Part shown: positions 1-9,136 of the stretch, in pieces
How positions within the stretch are numbered: position 1 is the first letter of the stretch
How the letters are laid out: the number at the start of each line of letters is the position of its first letter
From: Acidihalobacter yilgarnensis
GTDB taxonomy: Bacteria; Pseudomonadota; Gammaproteobacteria; DSM-5130; Acidihalobacteraceae
Assembly (NCBI RefSeq): GCF_001753245.1
Contig: NZ_CP017415.1
Coordinates: 1,268,501-1,332,500 of the forward strand
DNA length: 64,000 nt
Reading direction: 5' to 3'
The notes under the pieces: model-generated
What the model saw: only the letters and a program-made list of their open reading frames with translations
What the model was told of the DNA's origin: nothing
Database searches by the model: none
Program-made: the position numbers and the translations under genes

Positions 1-419
1 AGCTCGCCACGGATTTGAATCCGTCAGCGTTCAAGCCCCCGGTGCTCGGCCCGAAATACACCTTGCGTTGGGTCAAGACCAGCGGTGCCGGATCGCGTGT
101 CGACGACGATTCACATTGGAGCTTCAAGCCTACCGTCTTGCCCCCAGGCTTCGCCCTGCGCGCTGCGCAGACCCGCCGATTCATTGCGGGCGGCGATCCG
201 GTCCGGCATTTCGTATTGAGTGACGGTGTCGCCACGGTTTCCGTGTTTATCGCCACCCATCAACATCCTGTGCAGACGTCTCCGAACATGGAGCGCAGCG
301 GTGCGCTGAACGTTCTGACAACGGACGCGCATGGCGCCTTGATCACAATCATGGGCGAGGTTCCGCGCGTAACGGTGCAACACATCGCGAACGCGCTGAC
401 CTATTCGAAGGTGCGCTGA
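1..419 (+). CDS. rseB: RseB/MucB sigma-E regulatory protein, C-terminal part (5' end outside window)
   Basis: The reading frame is open from the first base and stops with TGA at 417-419, so only about 138 C-terminal residues are present. RseB/MucB is a periplasmic protein that binds the anti-sigma factor RseA/MucA and shields it from proteolysis. The segment matches the family's small C-terminal domain: a beta-rich stretch with W-S-F-K-P, L-P-P-G-F and a closing G-E-V-P pattern followed by a short helix. Position upstream of a glutaredoxin-like gene and lepA is the usual neighbourhood of the rpoE-rseA-rseB cluster. A TTG at 15 is not the start, because coding continues upstream of it. Family call fairly firm; the N-terminal domain cannot be checked. 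Confidence 0.8.
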   Translation, partial: LATDLNPSAFKPPVLGPKYTLRWVKTSGAGSRVDDDSHWSFKPTVLPPGFALRAAQTRRFIAGGDPVRHFVLSDGVATVSVFIATHQHPVQTSPNMERSGALNVLTTDAHGALITIMGEVPRVTVQHIANALTYSKVR

Positions 420-493
420 TTACCCGATGGCGGCACTCAGTGCCCGGCGCCGATGGCGTTTTCCCGCCCCTATCTGCATAATTCGCTCCACTT

Positions 494-533
494 CCCGGGG
501 CGCACACGCGCTGTGTGCATCTGGCGTCCCGGG
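494..533 (+). promoter_or_regulatory. Two-tier hairpin between rseB and the glutaredoxin-like gene
   Basis: An outer stem pairs 494-502 with 525-533 (nine pairs, one G-T) and encloses an inner hairpin of CACAC at 503-507 against GTGTG at 513-517. No T-run follows, so it is not a classic intrinsic terminator. It could act as an mRNA processing or attenuation structure separating the sigma-E regulator genes from lepA expression. Function is inferred. Confidence 0.35.
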
Positions 534-572
534 CGCGCGATGCGGTGTTGCCCGCGACGAGGGGGGATGGAA

Positions 573-812
573 ATGACGACGCTCACGCTGTATCACCGCG
601 AAGGCTGCCACTTGTGCGACAACATGGCGGATGCACTCACGCCTTTGGCGGCAGAGCTGCGGTTCACGCTTGCGTATGTCGATATAGACGCGGATCCGGA
701 ATTGCGGCAGCGTTTCAACGAAAAAATACCGGTGCTGATGGTCGGGGAAGACGTGGTGTGTTGCCACTTTCTGGACGAGAAGGCACTGAGGCAGGCACTA
801 ACGGATGGCTAA
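573..812 (+). CDS. Glutaredoxin family protein (DUF836-like)
   Basis: A 79-residue thioredoxin-fold protein with a C-H-L-C redox motif near its N-terminus, directly after the first beta strand, and a cis-proline motif (K-I-P-V-L) about forty residues later. Small glutaredoxin-like proteins of this type are common between the rseB/mucD genes and lepA in gammaproteobacteria; their substrate is not established. ATG at 573 is chosen because GAGG at 559-562 lies about ten bases upstream; ATG at 567 is the alternative. The frame is open further upstream, but that extension does not look like protein. The stop overlaps the lepA start by eight bases, implying translational coupling. Cytoplasmic, no signal peptide. 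Confidence 0.8.
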   Translation: MTTLTLYHREGCHLCDNMADALTPLAAELRFTLAYVDIDADPELRQRFNEKIPVLMVGEDVVCCHFLDEKALRQALTDG

Positions 813-2607
813 GCCACTCAAGAACATACGAAATTTTTCCATCATCGCGCATATCGATCACGGTAAATCCACACTGGCAGACCGGCTCATTCAGCTGTGC
901 GGAGGGCTTAGCGCACGTGAGATGAGTGCTCAGGTGCTCGATTCGATGGACCTCGAGCGCGAGCGCGGCATCACCATCAAGGCGCAGAGCGTATCGCTGG
1001 ATTACAAGGCGGCCGATGGTGAGATCTACCAGCTCAATATCATCGATACTCCCGGCCATGTCGACTTCTCGTACGAGGTTTCACGCTCGTTGGCGGCCTG
1101 CGAAGGCGCATTGCTCGTGGTTGACGCCTCCCAGGGTGTCGAGGCGCAGAGCGTGGCCAATTGCTATACCGCGCTCGACCAAGGCCTGGAAGTTCTGCCA
1201 GTGCTTAACAAGATCGATCTGCCAGCAGCAGATCCTGATCGGGTGATCACCGAAATCGAGGAAGTCATCGGCATCGAGGCAAGCGACGCCTTACGCATCA
1301 GTGCCAAGACCGGAGAGGGCGTGCCCGCCCTGTTGGAAGAGCTGGTCGCGCGCATTCCGCCGCCACAGGGCGACCGCGATGCTCCGCTGCAGGCCTTGAT
1401 CATCGATTCCTGGTTCGACAATTACGTCGGCGTGGTGGCACTGGTGCGAGTCATGTCTGGCCGTATGACGCCGCGCCAGCGCGTTGTCGCCATGTCTACC
1501 GGGCGCCAACATCAAGTCGACAAGGTTGGGATATTCCGCCCCAAACCGACCGTGACTGAGAGCCTGGAGGCGGGCGAGGTAGGCTATCTCATCGCCAGCA
1601 TCAAGGAAATCGACGGCGCCAAGGTCGGCGACACCTTAACAGGCGTCGACAATCGGGCGGCGCAACCCTTGCCAGGTTTCAAAGAGGTACAGCCACGCGT
1701 GTTCGCCGGCATCTTCCCGGTCGAGGCGGACGATTACGAAAACTTGCGCGAGGCGCTGGACAAGCTGCGGCTGAACGACGCCTCGCTGGCCTACGAACCG
1801 GAGACTTCGCAGGCATTAGGCTTCGGATTCCGTTGCGGTTTCCTCGGCATGTTGCACATGGAAATCGTGCAGGAACGCCTGGAGCGCGAGTACGACCTTG
1901 ATCTCATCACCACGGCGCCCACGGTGGTCTACGAGGTGGAGACGAGCAAAGGTGAAATCCAGCGGATCCATAACCCGAGCGACCTTCCGTCGGTAAGCGA
2001 GATCGGCGAGATCCGCGAGCCGATCATCAGCGCGAATATCCTGGTGCCACAGGAATACGTTGGTCCGGTAATGAACCTCTGCGTGGAAAAGCGTGGCGTG
2101 CAGACCAAGATGCTCTATCTGGGCAAACAGGTCGCGCTGGCCTACGACATGCCGCTCAACGAGGTGGTATTGGATTTCTTCGACCGACTCAAGTCGGTCA
2201 GTCGAGGTTTTGCCTCCTTTGACTATCATTTTCAGCGCTTCCAGATGGCGCCTCTGGTGCGGGTCGATATTCTGATCAACGGCGAACGCGTCGATGCTCT
2301 GTCGCTGATCCTACATCGCGATACCGCACAGACTCGTGGGCGCGATCTTACCGAAAAGATGAAGGAACTCATTCCCCGGCAGATGTTCGAAGTGGCGATT
2401 CAAGCGGCCATCGGCTCGCACATCATCGCCCGATCGAGTGTCAAGGCGATGCGTAAGAACGTACTCGCGAAGTGCTACGGCGGCGATGTGTCGCGCAAGC
2501 GCAAGCTGTTGGAAAAACAGAAGGCAGGCAAAAAACGAATGAAGTCGGTTGGACGCGTGGAAATCCCCCAAGAGGCCTTCCTGGCCGTCTTGCGGGTCGA
2601 TAAATAA
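805..2607 (+). CDS. lepA: Elongation factor 4 (LepA) GTPase
   Basis: A 600-residue translational GTPase that acts on ribosomes (back-translocation or initiation fidelity). The G1 loop A-H-I-D-H-G-K-S lies at residues 15-22, D-T-P-G-H at 81-85 and N-K-I-D at 135-138. These are followed by EF-G-like domains II, III and V and the LepA-specific C-terminal domain ending in [11 protein letters not shown]. Length matches the family exactly. ATG at 805 overlaps the stop of the upstream glutaredoxin-like gene. It is followed 59 bases later by lepB, the standard lepA-lepB order. No missing motif was seen. Confidence 0.98.
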   Translation: MAKPLKNIRNFSIIAHIDHGKSTLADRLIQLCGGLSAREMSAQVLDSMDLERERGITIKAQSVSLDYKAADGEIYQLNIIDTPGHVDFSYEVSRSLAACEGALLVVDASQGVEAQSVANCYTALDQGLEVLPVLNKIDLPAADPDRVITEIEEVIGIEASDALRISAKTGEGVPALLEELVARIPPPQGDRDAPLQALIIDSWFDNYVGVVALVRVMSGRMTPRQRVVAMSTGRQHQVDKVGIFRPKPTVTESLEAGEVGYLIASIKEIDGAKVGDTLTGVDNRAAQPLPGFKEVQPRVFAGIFPVEADDYENLREALDKLRLNDASLAYEPETSQALGFGFRCGFLGMLHMEIVQERLEREYDLDLITTAPTVVYEVETSKGEIQRIHNPSDLPSVSEIGEIREPIISANILVPQEYVGPVMNLCVEKRGVQTKMLYLGKQVALAYDMPLNEVVLDFFDRLKSVSRGFASFDYHFQRFQMAPLVRVDILINGERVDALSLILHRDTAQTRGRDLTEKMKELIPRQMFEVAIQAAIGSHIIARSSVKAMRKNVLAKCYGGDVSRKRKLLEKQKAGKKRMKSVGRVEIPQEAFLAVLRVDK

Positions 2608-2666
2608 CGATTCAAAGCGAACGCGGATGGCGGTTGGCCGTGCGCTTACAGACATAGGGATCACTG

Positions 2667-3509
2667 ATGAATTTTGACCTTGAGTTCGTGCTCGTCGTAG
2701 GTGTTTTCCTGACCGGTGTGATCTGGTTGCTGGATGCGCGCTGGTGGGGTCCTAAACGTCGCAAGTTGGCCTATGAGGCCGGTTTGAGCGGGTCGACGGG
2801 CGTTGCTGATGAAAAGGCCGACACTTCAATCGCTCCCTGGTACGTGGAGTATGCGCGCTCGTTTTTCCCGGTGTTGCTGGTGGTGCTGTTGCTGCGCTCC
2901 TTCGTGGCCGAGCCCTTTCGCATCCCCTCCGGCTCGATGATGCCAACGTTGCTGGTCGGCGATTTTATCCTGGTCAATAAGTTCGACTTCGGCCTGCGTC
3001 TGCCGTTGATTCACACCAAAATTTTGCCGATCGGCGAGCCGCAGCGCGGGGATGTTGTGGTGTTTCGCTATCCGCGCGATCCCGCTATTGATTACATCAA
3101 GCGGATTATCGGCTTGCCCGGCGACACGATTACTTACGACGGCAACAAGTTGTATATCAACGGTAAATTGGTGGAAACAAAGGCCATTGGTCGTTTCCCT
3201 GGTGAAGGTCCGAATCACCTGATGGGAGGGGCGACCGTAGAGCAGGAGGACTTACCTCGGCGCAATGGCACCGTGGTCAAGCACGATATTTTGATCATTC
3301 CGGGACGGCCAGTGCCAACGGGTACGGTGGTGGTACCCAAGGGCGAATATTTCGTGATGGGCGATAACCGTGACGACAGCAACGACAGCCGTTACTGGGG
3401 CTTCGTCCCGCAAAAGAATCTGGTGGGCCGCGCCTTCCTGATCTGGTTCAATTGGGATTTCCAGGACGGGCAGGCGGACTTCCACCGTATCGGTGATCTG
3501 ATCCATTAA
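2667..3509 (+). CDS. lepB: Signal peptidase I
   Basis: A 280-residue inner-membrane protease that removes signal peptides from exported proteins. There is a hydrophobic segment at residues 5-22 and a second at about 66-78, as in E. coli LepB. The catalytic serine lies in P-S-G-S-M (Ser90) and the general-base lysine in I-D-Y-I-K-R (Lys145), followed by the conserved box G-D-N-R-D-D-S-N-D-S-R around residue 232. ATG at 2667 has AGGGAT about twelve bases upstream. It sits between lepA and a DUF4845 gene upstream of rnc, the common gammaproteobacterial order. Confidence 0.97.
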   Translation: MNFDLEFVLVVGVFLTGVIWLLDARWWGPKRRKLAYEAGLSGSTGVADEKADTSIAPWYVEYARSFFPVLLVVLLLRSFVAEPFRIPSGSMMPTLLVGDFILVNKFDFGLRLPLIHTKILPIGEPQRGDVVVFRYPRDPAIDYIKRIIGLPGDTITYDGNKLYINGKLVETKAIGRFPGEGPNHLMGGATVEQEDLPRRNGTVVKHDILIIPGRPVPTGTVVVPKGEYFVMGDNRDDSNDSRYWGFVPQKNLVGRAFLIWFNWDFQDGQADFHRIGDLIH

Positions 3510-3577
3510 AAGTATTCCGTGATCGGGCCGATCCAATCAGAAATACACAGGCTTGAACGACGACGGAGGGTGAGAGC

Positions 3578-3964
3578 ATGCGGAGCAGGCGAGGGCAGAA
3601 AGGCGTGTCGATTGCATCGATGCTGGTGCTTGCGGCAGTGCTGGGCGTGTTGTTCGTGATCGGTGTGCGTTTGTTCCCGGTCTACATGGATTATTACAGT
3701 GTGCGTTCGATCATGGGCGAGGTGGCGCATTCGCCCAATATCGGGAGTAAGACTTATTGGCAGGTCTGGAATGCGATCAATACCCGTCTGGATATCAACA
3801 GCATCGATGATATCCACCGTGATAATTTCAAGATGAATACCGTGGGCAACGAAACGACGCTGACCATCAGCTATGAAGTCAGACGCCACCTGCTGGCGAA
3901 TATCGACGGCCTGATCATTTTCAAGCACTCGGTGCACTACGAGCATACCAGCAGCGGTGATTGA
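3578..3964 (+). CDS. DUF4845 single-pass membrane protein
   Basis: A 128-residue protein that begins with a positively charged tail (R-S-R-R-G-Q-K-G) and one hydrophobic helix at about residues 11-30, then a soluble, probably periplasmic, alpha/beta domain. The short G-x-S-x-x-x-M-L start resembles type IV pilin-like N-termini, but no clear prepilin peptidase site is evident. Proteins of this family sit almost invariably between lepB and rnc in gamma- and betaproteobacteria; their role is unknown. The last bases overlap the GTG start of rnc. The family call rests on size, topology and position. Confidence 0.8.
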   Translation: MRSRRGQKGVSIASMLVLAAVLGVLFVIGVRLFPVYMDYYSVRSIMGEVAHSPNIGSKTYWQVWNAINTRLDINSIDDIHRDNFKMNTVGNETTLTISYEVRRHLLANIDGLIIFKHSVHYEHTSSGD

Positions 3965-4649
3965 ACCCAGACTCCCGGACTGGTTACCCGCCGAATTGCG
4001 GGCCTCTCCCTTATGCCTGCAGGCATTGACCCATCGCAGTGTGGGCGGTACCAATTACGAGCGCCTGGAATTCCTCGGTGATGCCCTCCTCGGCCTGATC
4101 GTTGCCGAATGGCTATACACGACACTGCCGAAGGCAAGCGAGGGCGAGCTGAGCCGGGTACGTGCCTCGCTGGTCAAGCGCGAGACCTTGGCCGAAATCG
4201 CCCGCGAGCGCGCACTTGGCGACCAGCTGTATCTGGGGCAGGGTGAGCTCAAGAGTGGTGGGTTCCGACGCGATTCGATTTTGGCCGATGTGGTAGAGGC
4301 CTTGATCGGTGCTCATTATCTGGTCCTTGGCTTTTCGGCGACACAGGACTTCGTGCGCATGCTGTTCGGCGCGCGCTTCGAGCGTCTGCCGAGCGCCGAA
4401 AGTCTCAAGGATCCCAAGACCCGCTTGCAGGAACGCCTACAGTCTTCCGGGTTGCCACTGCCGGTATACGTAATCGTCGAGGCGACCGGCGAACCACACC
4501 AGCAAACCTTCCGCGTGCGCTGTAGCCTGAGCGGGGATAAGCTCGCTGCAGAGGCCGTTGGCGGAAGCCGTCGCAAGGCGGAACAGGCCAGCGCTGAGGC
4601 CATGCTGTCACTATTGAACGAACGAGAAGGAAGCAAACGTGTCCGATGA
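3957..4649 (+). CDS. rnc: Ribonuclease III
   Basis: A 230-residue double-strand-specific endoribonuclease that processes rRNA and mRNA. The catalytic signature E-R-L-E-F-L-G-D-A-L-L-G occupies residues 35-46, with the second acidic cluster (D-x-x-E-A-L-I-G) near residue 107. A double-stranded-RNA-binding domain covers about residues 155-225, ending in S-R-R-K-A-E-Q-A-S-A-E-A. GTG at 3957 is the start and overlaps the DUF4845 stop. The 3' end overlaps era by eleven bases, so rnc and era are very likely translationally coupled, as in many proteobacteria. Confidence 0.96.
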   Translation: MIEPRLPDWLPAELRASPLCLQALTHRSVGGTNYERLEFLGDALLGLIVAEWLYTTLPKASEGELSRVRASLVKRETLAEIARERALGDQLYLGQGELKSGGFRRDSILADVVEALIGAHYLVLGFSATQDFVRMLFGARFERLPSAESLKDPKTRLQERLQSSGLPLPVYVIVEATGEPHQQTFRVRCSLSGDKLAAEAVGGSRRKAEQASAEAMLSLLNEREGSKRVR

Positions 4650-5568
4650 CGCGCACCAGATTCTGCATGCCGGCCATATCGCCATCGTCGGTCGTCCCAA
4701 TGTCGGCAAGTCGACGCTGCTCAACCGCTTGTTGGGACAGAAACTCTCGATTACCGCCGATAAACCCCAGACCACACGCCATCGCATACTTGGCGTGCTC
4801 GACAGGCCAGAGGGCCAGATCGCCTTGCTGGACACCCCCGGCATCCACCGTATGCCGGGCAAGCGCGCGCTTAACCAGTCGCTCAATCGTGCCGCCTTGG
4901 GCGCACTGGCGGAGGCGGATCTTGTCTGGTTCGTGGTGATGGCGGACCGCTGGGACGACGAGGATGGTTACATCCTGGAGTCTCTGCGTCGTGAGGGTCG
5001 ACCGGTGATGCTGGTCATCAACATGATCGATCGTTTGAACGATCGGGCACGCCTGCTGCCATTTCTGGAAAAAATGGGTCGCTTGCACGACTTCGTCGAG
5101 ATGTTTCCTGTCTCGGCGCTCAAGGGCGATAACGCCGAACGTCTGGCCGAGAGCAGCCTGCGCTATCTGCCGGAGGTGGATGCGAAACCCTTTGCTGAGG
5201 ATCAACTGACCGACCGCAGCATGCGCTTCGTCAGCGCGGAATTCATTCGCGAGCAGATCATGCGCAGCCTCGGCGAGGAGGTGCCTTACGCCGCCGCCGT
5301 GACCATCGACCACTTCGAGGAGCGGCCGACGCTGACGCGGATCGGGGCCACGATCTGGGTCGAGCGCGATGGCCAGAAGGCCATCATGATCGGGCGCGGT
5401 GGCGAGCGACTCAAATCGATCGGTAGCCAGGCACGCAAGTCGATCGAGACGCTACTGGATACCAAGGTGTTCCTCGAACTCTGGGTCAAGGTTCGGGCTG
5501 GTTGGCAGGACGACCCCCGGTTTCTGCGGCAGCTGGAGATGGACGAGTCGCGGTGGCCGAAAACCTGA
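4639..5568 (+). CDS. era: GTPase Era
   Basis: A 309-residue GTPase that binds 16S rRNA and monitors 30S subunit maturation. The G1 motif G-R-P-N-V-G-K-S is at residues 18-25, D-T-P-G at 65-68 and an N-x-x-D base-recognition motif (N-M-I-D) near 127. The C-terminal KH domain contains G-R-G-G-E-R-L-K-S-I-G. GTG at 4639 has AGAAGG upstream and overlaps the end of rnc. recO begins inside the last codons of era, so rnc-era-recO forms a tight coupled block. Confidence 0.97.
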   Translation: MSDDAHQILHAGHIAIVGRPNVGKSTLLNRLLGQKLSITADKPQTTRHRILGVLDRPEGQIALLDTPGIHRMPGKRALNQSLNRAALGALAEADLVWFVVMADRWDDEDGYILESLRREGRPVMLVINMIDRLNDRARLLPFLEKMGRLHDFVEMFPVSALKGDNAERLAESSLRYLPEVDAKPFAEDQLTDRSMRFVSAEFIREQIMRSLGEEVPYAAAVTIDHFEERPTLTRIGATIWVERDGQKAIMIGRGGERLKSIGSQARKSIETLLDTKVFLELWVKVRAGWQDDPRFLRQLEMDESRWPKT

Positions 5569-6302
5569 GTTGCGAGGCCTATGTACTGCACGCGCGCAGC
5601 TATCGCGAAACCAGTTTGCTGGTTGAGGTGATGACGGAGCAGCATGGCCGGGAAGGCTTGATCGCACGCGGCGCGCGCAGTCGCCGCGGCGAGGCCGCAG
5701 CGCGCCTGCAACCCTTCCGGCGCCTGCATCTGGGCTGGAGCAGCCGTGGCGATCTGGGTACGCTGACCACCGTCGAGGAGCTTGACAGCCATCGTCTGCC
5801 GGCCGCCGCCATCGGCGTCGGCCTCTATCTCAACGAATTGTTGATGCGGCTGCTGCCGCGCCATCAGGAAATTCCCGAGGTTTATCTCGCCTATGCGGCC
5901 GCGCTGCGTTCGCTGGCCGCCGCCTTGCCAATTGAGCCGGTGCTGCGTAGCTTCGAGTTACGCCTGCTCGATGGCCTGGGTTATGCCCTCACGCTGGACT
6001 GCGAGGCGAACACCGGGAAGGCGGTCGATCCCGAGCGTTATTATCGATTTTTGCCGGATCACGGCCCGCTACCGACCCTGGCGGGCGAGCCAGGCGCGGT
6101 GAGCGGCGCTGCGCTGCTGGCGATGGCCTGCGAGGATTGGTCTTCCGAGCAGACACTGGCCGCCGCCAAGCGCGTACTGCGTGCGTCACTGGAGGCGCAG
6201 CTTGGCCCGCGCGGGCTGCGTACGCGCGCGCTGCTGGGCGGGTTGGCACGTTACCGTAGAATGTCTGAGAATGGGCAGCCAGCCGATCACTCGGACGACT
6301 GA
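5553..6302 (+). CDS. recO: DNA repair protein RecO
   Basis: A 249-residue RecF-pathway mediator that helps load RecA on SSB-coated DNA. It opens with the family's OB-fold start (A-Y-V-L-H-A-R-S-Y-R-E-T-S-L-L-V) and continues into the helical C-terminal domain. GTG at 5553, overlapping era by sixteen bases, is preferred: the frame is open upstream to TTG at 5502, but those residues (G-R-P-P-V-S-A-A-A) do not resemble RecO. Only one cysteine lies in the helical domain, so the four-cysteine zinc site of some RecO proteins is absent. A pdxJ gene follows, as usual. Confidence 0.93.
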   Translation: MAENLSCEAYVLHARSYRETSLLVEVMTEQHGREGLIARGARSRRGEAAARLQPFRRLHLGWSSRGDLGTLTTVEELDSHRLPAAAIGVGLYLNELLMRLLPRHQEIPEVYLAYAAALRSLAAALPIEPVLRSFELRLLDGLGYALTLDCEANTGKAVDPERYYRFLPDHGPLPTLAGEPGAVSGAALLAMACEDWSSEQTLAAAKRVLRASLEAQLGPRGLRTRALLGGLARYRRMSENGQPADHSDD

Positions 6303-6331
6303 CCGGCATCCATTCCCGTACAGGTATTTAA

Positions 6332-7054
6332 ATGAAACTCGGCGTCAATATCGATCACGTAGCCACCCTGCGTCAGGCACGTGGCACCCCCTATCCGGAC
6401 TTGCCGATGGCCATAGGCGCCGTCGAACGCGGTGGCGCGGATGCCATCACCCTGCACCTGCGCGAAGACCGTCGGCACATCCAGGATGCCGACGTGCTGA
6501 ATATCCACCGCCACGTAGACACGCGCGTCAATCTGGAAATGGCGGCTACCGACGAAATGGTTGGGATCGCCAGTCAGGTGCGCCCCTCGGACTGCTGTAT
6601 CGTGCCCGAGCGCCGCGAGGAATTGACCACCGAAGGCGGACTCGACGTGGTGGGTATGCAGACCCGTTTGCGGGATGCCTGCGGCCGACTGGCGACTGCC
6701 GGGATTCGAGTGTCCTTGTTTGTCGAGCCCGACATCACCCTGTTGCCGGCGATTCTGGCGACCGGTGCCCCGGTCATCGAGCTACACACCGGCCGCTATG
6801 CGAATCTGCCGGCGGGTGCTGAACGTGACGATGAGCTGGCACGTTTGCGGCGGATGAGCACCGAGGCCCACGCGGCCGGCATTCAAGTGAACGCCGGTCA
6901 TGGATTGGACTACGACAACGTTGACGCCATCGCCGCAATTCCCGAGCTGGTGGAGCTGAATATCGGCCATGCCATCGTCTGCCGTGCATTGTTCGTGGGT
7001 TTGGAGCAGGCGACCCACGAAATGAAGGCCCTGATGCTGGCGGCACGTCCGTAG
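6332..7054 (+). CDS. pdxJ: Pyridoxine 5'-phosphate synthase
   Basis: A 240-residue TIM-barrel enzyme that condenses 1-deoxyxylulose 5-phosphate with 3-amino-2-oxopropyl phosphate to make pyridoxine 5'-phosphate. The N-terminus [16 protein letters not shown] is the family hallmark. H-L-R-E-D-R-R-H-I and G-H-G-L-D-Y-D-N (substrate and phosphate loops) follow at the expected spacing, and the protein ends with the I-G-H-A-I-V barrel strand. The last base of its TAG stop is the first base of the acpS GTG start. Part of the recO-pdxJ-acpS run. Confidence 0.97.
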   Translation: MKLGVNIDHVATLRQARGTPYPDLPMAIGAVERGGADAITLHLREDRRHIQDADVLNIHRHVDTRVNLEMAATDEMVGIASQVRPSDCCIVPERREELTTEGGLDVVGMQTRLRDACGRLATAGIRVSLFVEPDITLLPAILATGAPVIELHTGRYANLPAGAERDDELARLRRMSTEAHAAGIQVNAGHGLDYDNVDAIAAIPELVELNIGHAIVCRALFVGLEQATHEMKALMLAARP

Positions 7055-7437
7055 TGTCCATTCGAGGTATTGGTGTGGATCTGGTCAGAGTCGCCCGCCT
7101 GGAGCGCTTATTCGAGCGCTACGGCGAGCGCTTGGTCGAGCGTGTGCTGCACCCTGAAGAGCGTACTGGACTCGCGAATACACACGAACCCGGGCGCTAC
7201 CTCGCGAAGCGTTTCGCCGCCAAGGAGGCCGGCAGCAAGGCACTGGGCACCGGCATTGCGCTCGGCGTGCGCCTGCGCGATCTTCGCGTGTCGCACGATG
7301 CGCTGGGCAAGCCTTGTCTGGTGATGTCGGGCGTTGCCGCCACGCGTGCCGCAGCGCTCGGCGTGACGGATTGCCATCTGTCACTGAGCGACGAACATGA
7401 ACACGTCATCGCCCTGGTCGTTTTGGAGGGCGCTTAA
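7054..7437 (+). CDS. acpS: Holo-[acyl-carrier-protein] synthase
   Basis: A 127-residue phosphopantetheinyl transferase that moves the 4'-phosphopantetheine arm from coenzyme A onto apo-ACP. The metal-binding aspartate is in G-I-G-V-D-L-V (Asp9), and the signature R-F-A-A-K-E-A-G-S-K-A-L-G-T-G provides the catalytic glutamate near residue 57. The C-terminal strand H-L-S-L-S-D-E-H-E-H is typical. The GTG start overlaps the pdxJ stop by one base. cysM follows after 26 bases. Confidence 0.96.
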   Translation: MSIRGIGVDLVRVARLERLFERYGERLVERVLHPEERTGLANTHEPGRYLAKRFAAKEAGSKALGTGIALGVRLRDLRVSHDALGKPCLVMSGVAATRAAALGVTDCHLSLSDEHEHVIALVVLEGA

Positions 7438-7463
7438 GCGCCCGGATTGGAGAGGAACCGCGC

Positions 7464-8354
7464 ATGGAATATCCCACGATCGAGCAGTTCGTCGGCAATA
7501 CGCCGCTGGTGCGCCTGCAACGCCTGCCTGGCGAGACCCACAACGTCATCCTGGTCAAACTTGAGGGCAACAATCCCGCCGGCTCGGTCAAGGACCGGCC
7601 CGCGCTGAGCATGATCCATCATGCGGAGGCGCGTGGCGAGATCAAACCCGGCGACACCCTGATCGAGGCCACCAGCGGCAATACCGGCATCGCCCTGGCC
7701 ATGGCGGCAGCGATCCGGGGCTATCGCATGGTGTTGATCATGCCCGACAACATGAGCGTTGAGCGCAGGGCGAGCATGAAGGCCTTCGGCGCCAGGATCA
7801 TCCTGGTCACGCGCGCGGAGGGCATGGAGGCCGCGCGCGACCTCGCCCAGCGCATGCAGGCCGAAGGCAAGGGGCGAGTGCTGGATCAGTTTTCCAACCC
7901 GGACAACCCGCTCGCGCATTACGAAGGCACCGGCCCTGAAATCTGGCGCGACACCGGCGGCGAAATCACACACTTCGTCAGCTCGATGGGCACTACCGGC
8001 ACGATCATGGGCAATTCGGCCTATCTCAAGACGCAAAATCCGGAGATCGAGATCATCGGTGTGCAGCCGCAGGAGGGTGCGAGCATTCCGGGTATCCGCC
8101 GCTGGCCGCAGGCCTACCTGCCTAAAATCTTCGAGCCTGCGCGCGTGGACCGCGTAATCGACATCTCGCAACAGGACGCGGAGACCACCATGCGCCGGCT
8201 GGCGTCGGAGGAGGGCATCTTCTGCGGCGTCTCCTCCGGCGGCGCGGTAGCCGCTGCGTTGCAGCTTTCCGCCGAGGTTGAGAATGCCACCATCGTGTCG
8301 ATCATTTGCGACCGCGGCGATCGTTACATCTCCACCGGGGTATTTCCGTCGTGA
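7464..8354 (+). CDS. cysM: Cysteine synthase B (O-acetylserine sulfhydrylase)
   Basis: A 296-residue fold-type II PLP enzyme that makes cysteine from O-acetylserine (CysM also accepts thiosulfate). The PLP lysine is Lys43 in G-S-V-K-D-R-P, and the substrate loop T-S-G-N-T-G spans residues 70-75. Absence of the longer CysK-type C-terminus and the motif R-R-W-P-Q-A-Y-L-P favour CysM over CysK. ATG at 7464 follows GAGAGG. The TGA stop overlaps the GTG start of the next gene (GTGA arrangement). Thiosulfate use would suit a sulfur-oxidising host, but that is inference. Confidence 0.93.
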   Translation: MEYPTIEQFVGNTPLVRLQRLPGETHNVILVKLEGNNPAGSVKDRPALSMIHHAEARGEIKPGDTLIEATSGNTGIALAMAAAIRGYRMVLIMPDNMSVERRASMKAFGARIILVTRAEGMEAARDLAQRMQAEGKGRVLDQFSNPDNPLAHYEGTGPEIWRDTGGEITHFVSSMGTTGTIMGNSAYLKTQNPEIEIIGVQPQEGASIPGIRRWPQAYLPKIFEPARVDRVIDISQQDAETTMRRLASEEGIFCGVSSGGAVAAALQLSAEVENATIVSIICDRGDRYISTGVFPS

Positions 8355-9136
8355 ACGTGATGGTGTTCGACATCGAAACGGTGCCTGACGTCGAGGGCGG
8401 CCGCCGCGTGTATGGCCTCGAAGGATTGTCGGACGCCGACACCGCGCAGGCAATGTACCAGCTGCGTATGGCCAAGACGGGTGGGGATTTTCTCGCTCAC
8501 CACCTGCACCGCATCGTCGCCATCTCAGTGGTATTCCGTAGCGGCGACCAGCTCAAGGTCTGGTCGTTGGGTGATCTCGATTCAGATGAACGGGATCTGC
8601 TGCGCCGCTTCTTCGACGGACTCGAACGTTATACGCCCACGCTGGTGTCCTGGAACGGTGGCGGTTTCGACCTGCCGGTGATCCACTATCGCGCCCTGCG
8701 CCATGGCCTTCCCGCGCCGCGCTATTGGGACGTGGGCGACGATCAGCGCGAGTTTCGTTTCAACAATTACCTCAACCGCTTCCATTGGCTGCATACCGAC
8801 CTGATGGACGTGCTTTCAGGCTATCAGGCGCGAGCCGTTGCACCGCTCGATGAGGTTGCCACGCTGCTCGGTCTACCCGGCAAGATGGGCATGAGCGGTG
8901 CCAAGGTCTGGGATGCCTATCAGGCAGGCAATCTTGCCGGTATCCGCGACTACTGCGAAACCGACGTGCTCAACACCTATCTCGTCTATCTGCGATTCGA
9001 GTACCTGCGCGGTCATCTTGGCGCCGAGGGTTATGCCGCCGAGCAGACGCGTGTGCGGGAGACCCTGGCCGCGGCCGAGGAACCGCACCTGCGCGAATTC
9101 CTCGCCGCCTGGCCGGAGGATGCCGCGTCCGCATGA
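8351..9136 (+). CDS. Predicted 3'-5' exonuclease, PolB-exonuclease-like (DnaQ superfamily)
   Basis: A 261-residue protein with RNase H-fold exonuclease motifs: ExoI F-D-I-E-T at residues 6-10, ExoII around S-W-N-G-G-G-F-D-L-P, and ExoIII Y-C-E-T-D-V-L-N-T-Y. This matches the stand-alone family related to the exonuclease domain of DNA polymerase B, whose biological role is poorly defined. GTG at 8351 overlaps the cysM stop; upstream in-frame codons do not look conserved. The stop overlaps the rlmD ATG by four bases, so cysM, this gene and rlmD are probably co-translated. Confidence 0.88.
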   Translation: MNVMVFDIETVPDVEGGRRVYGLEGLSDADTAQAMYQLRMAKTGGDFLAHHLHRIVAISVVFRSGDQLKVWSLGDLDSDERDLLRRFFDGLERYTPTLVSWNGGGFDLPVIHYRALRHGLPAPRYWDVGDDQREFRFNNYLNRFHWLHTDLMDVLSGYQARAVAPLDEVATLLGLPGKMGMSGAKVWDAYQAGNLAGIRDYCETDVLNTYLVYLRFEYLRGHLGAEGYAAEQTRVRETLAAAEEPHLREFLAAWPEDAASA

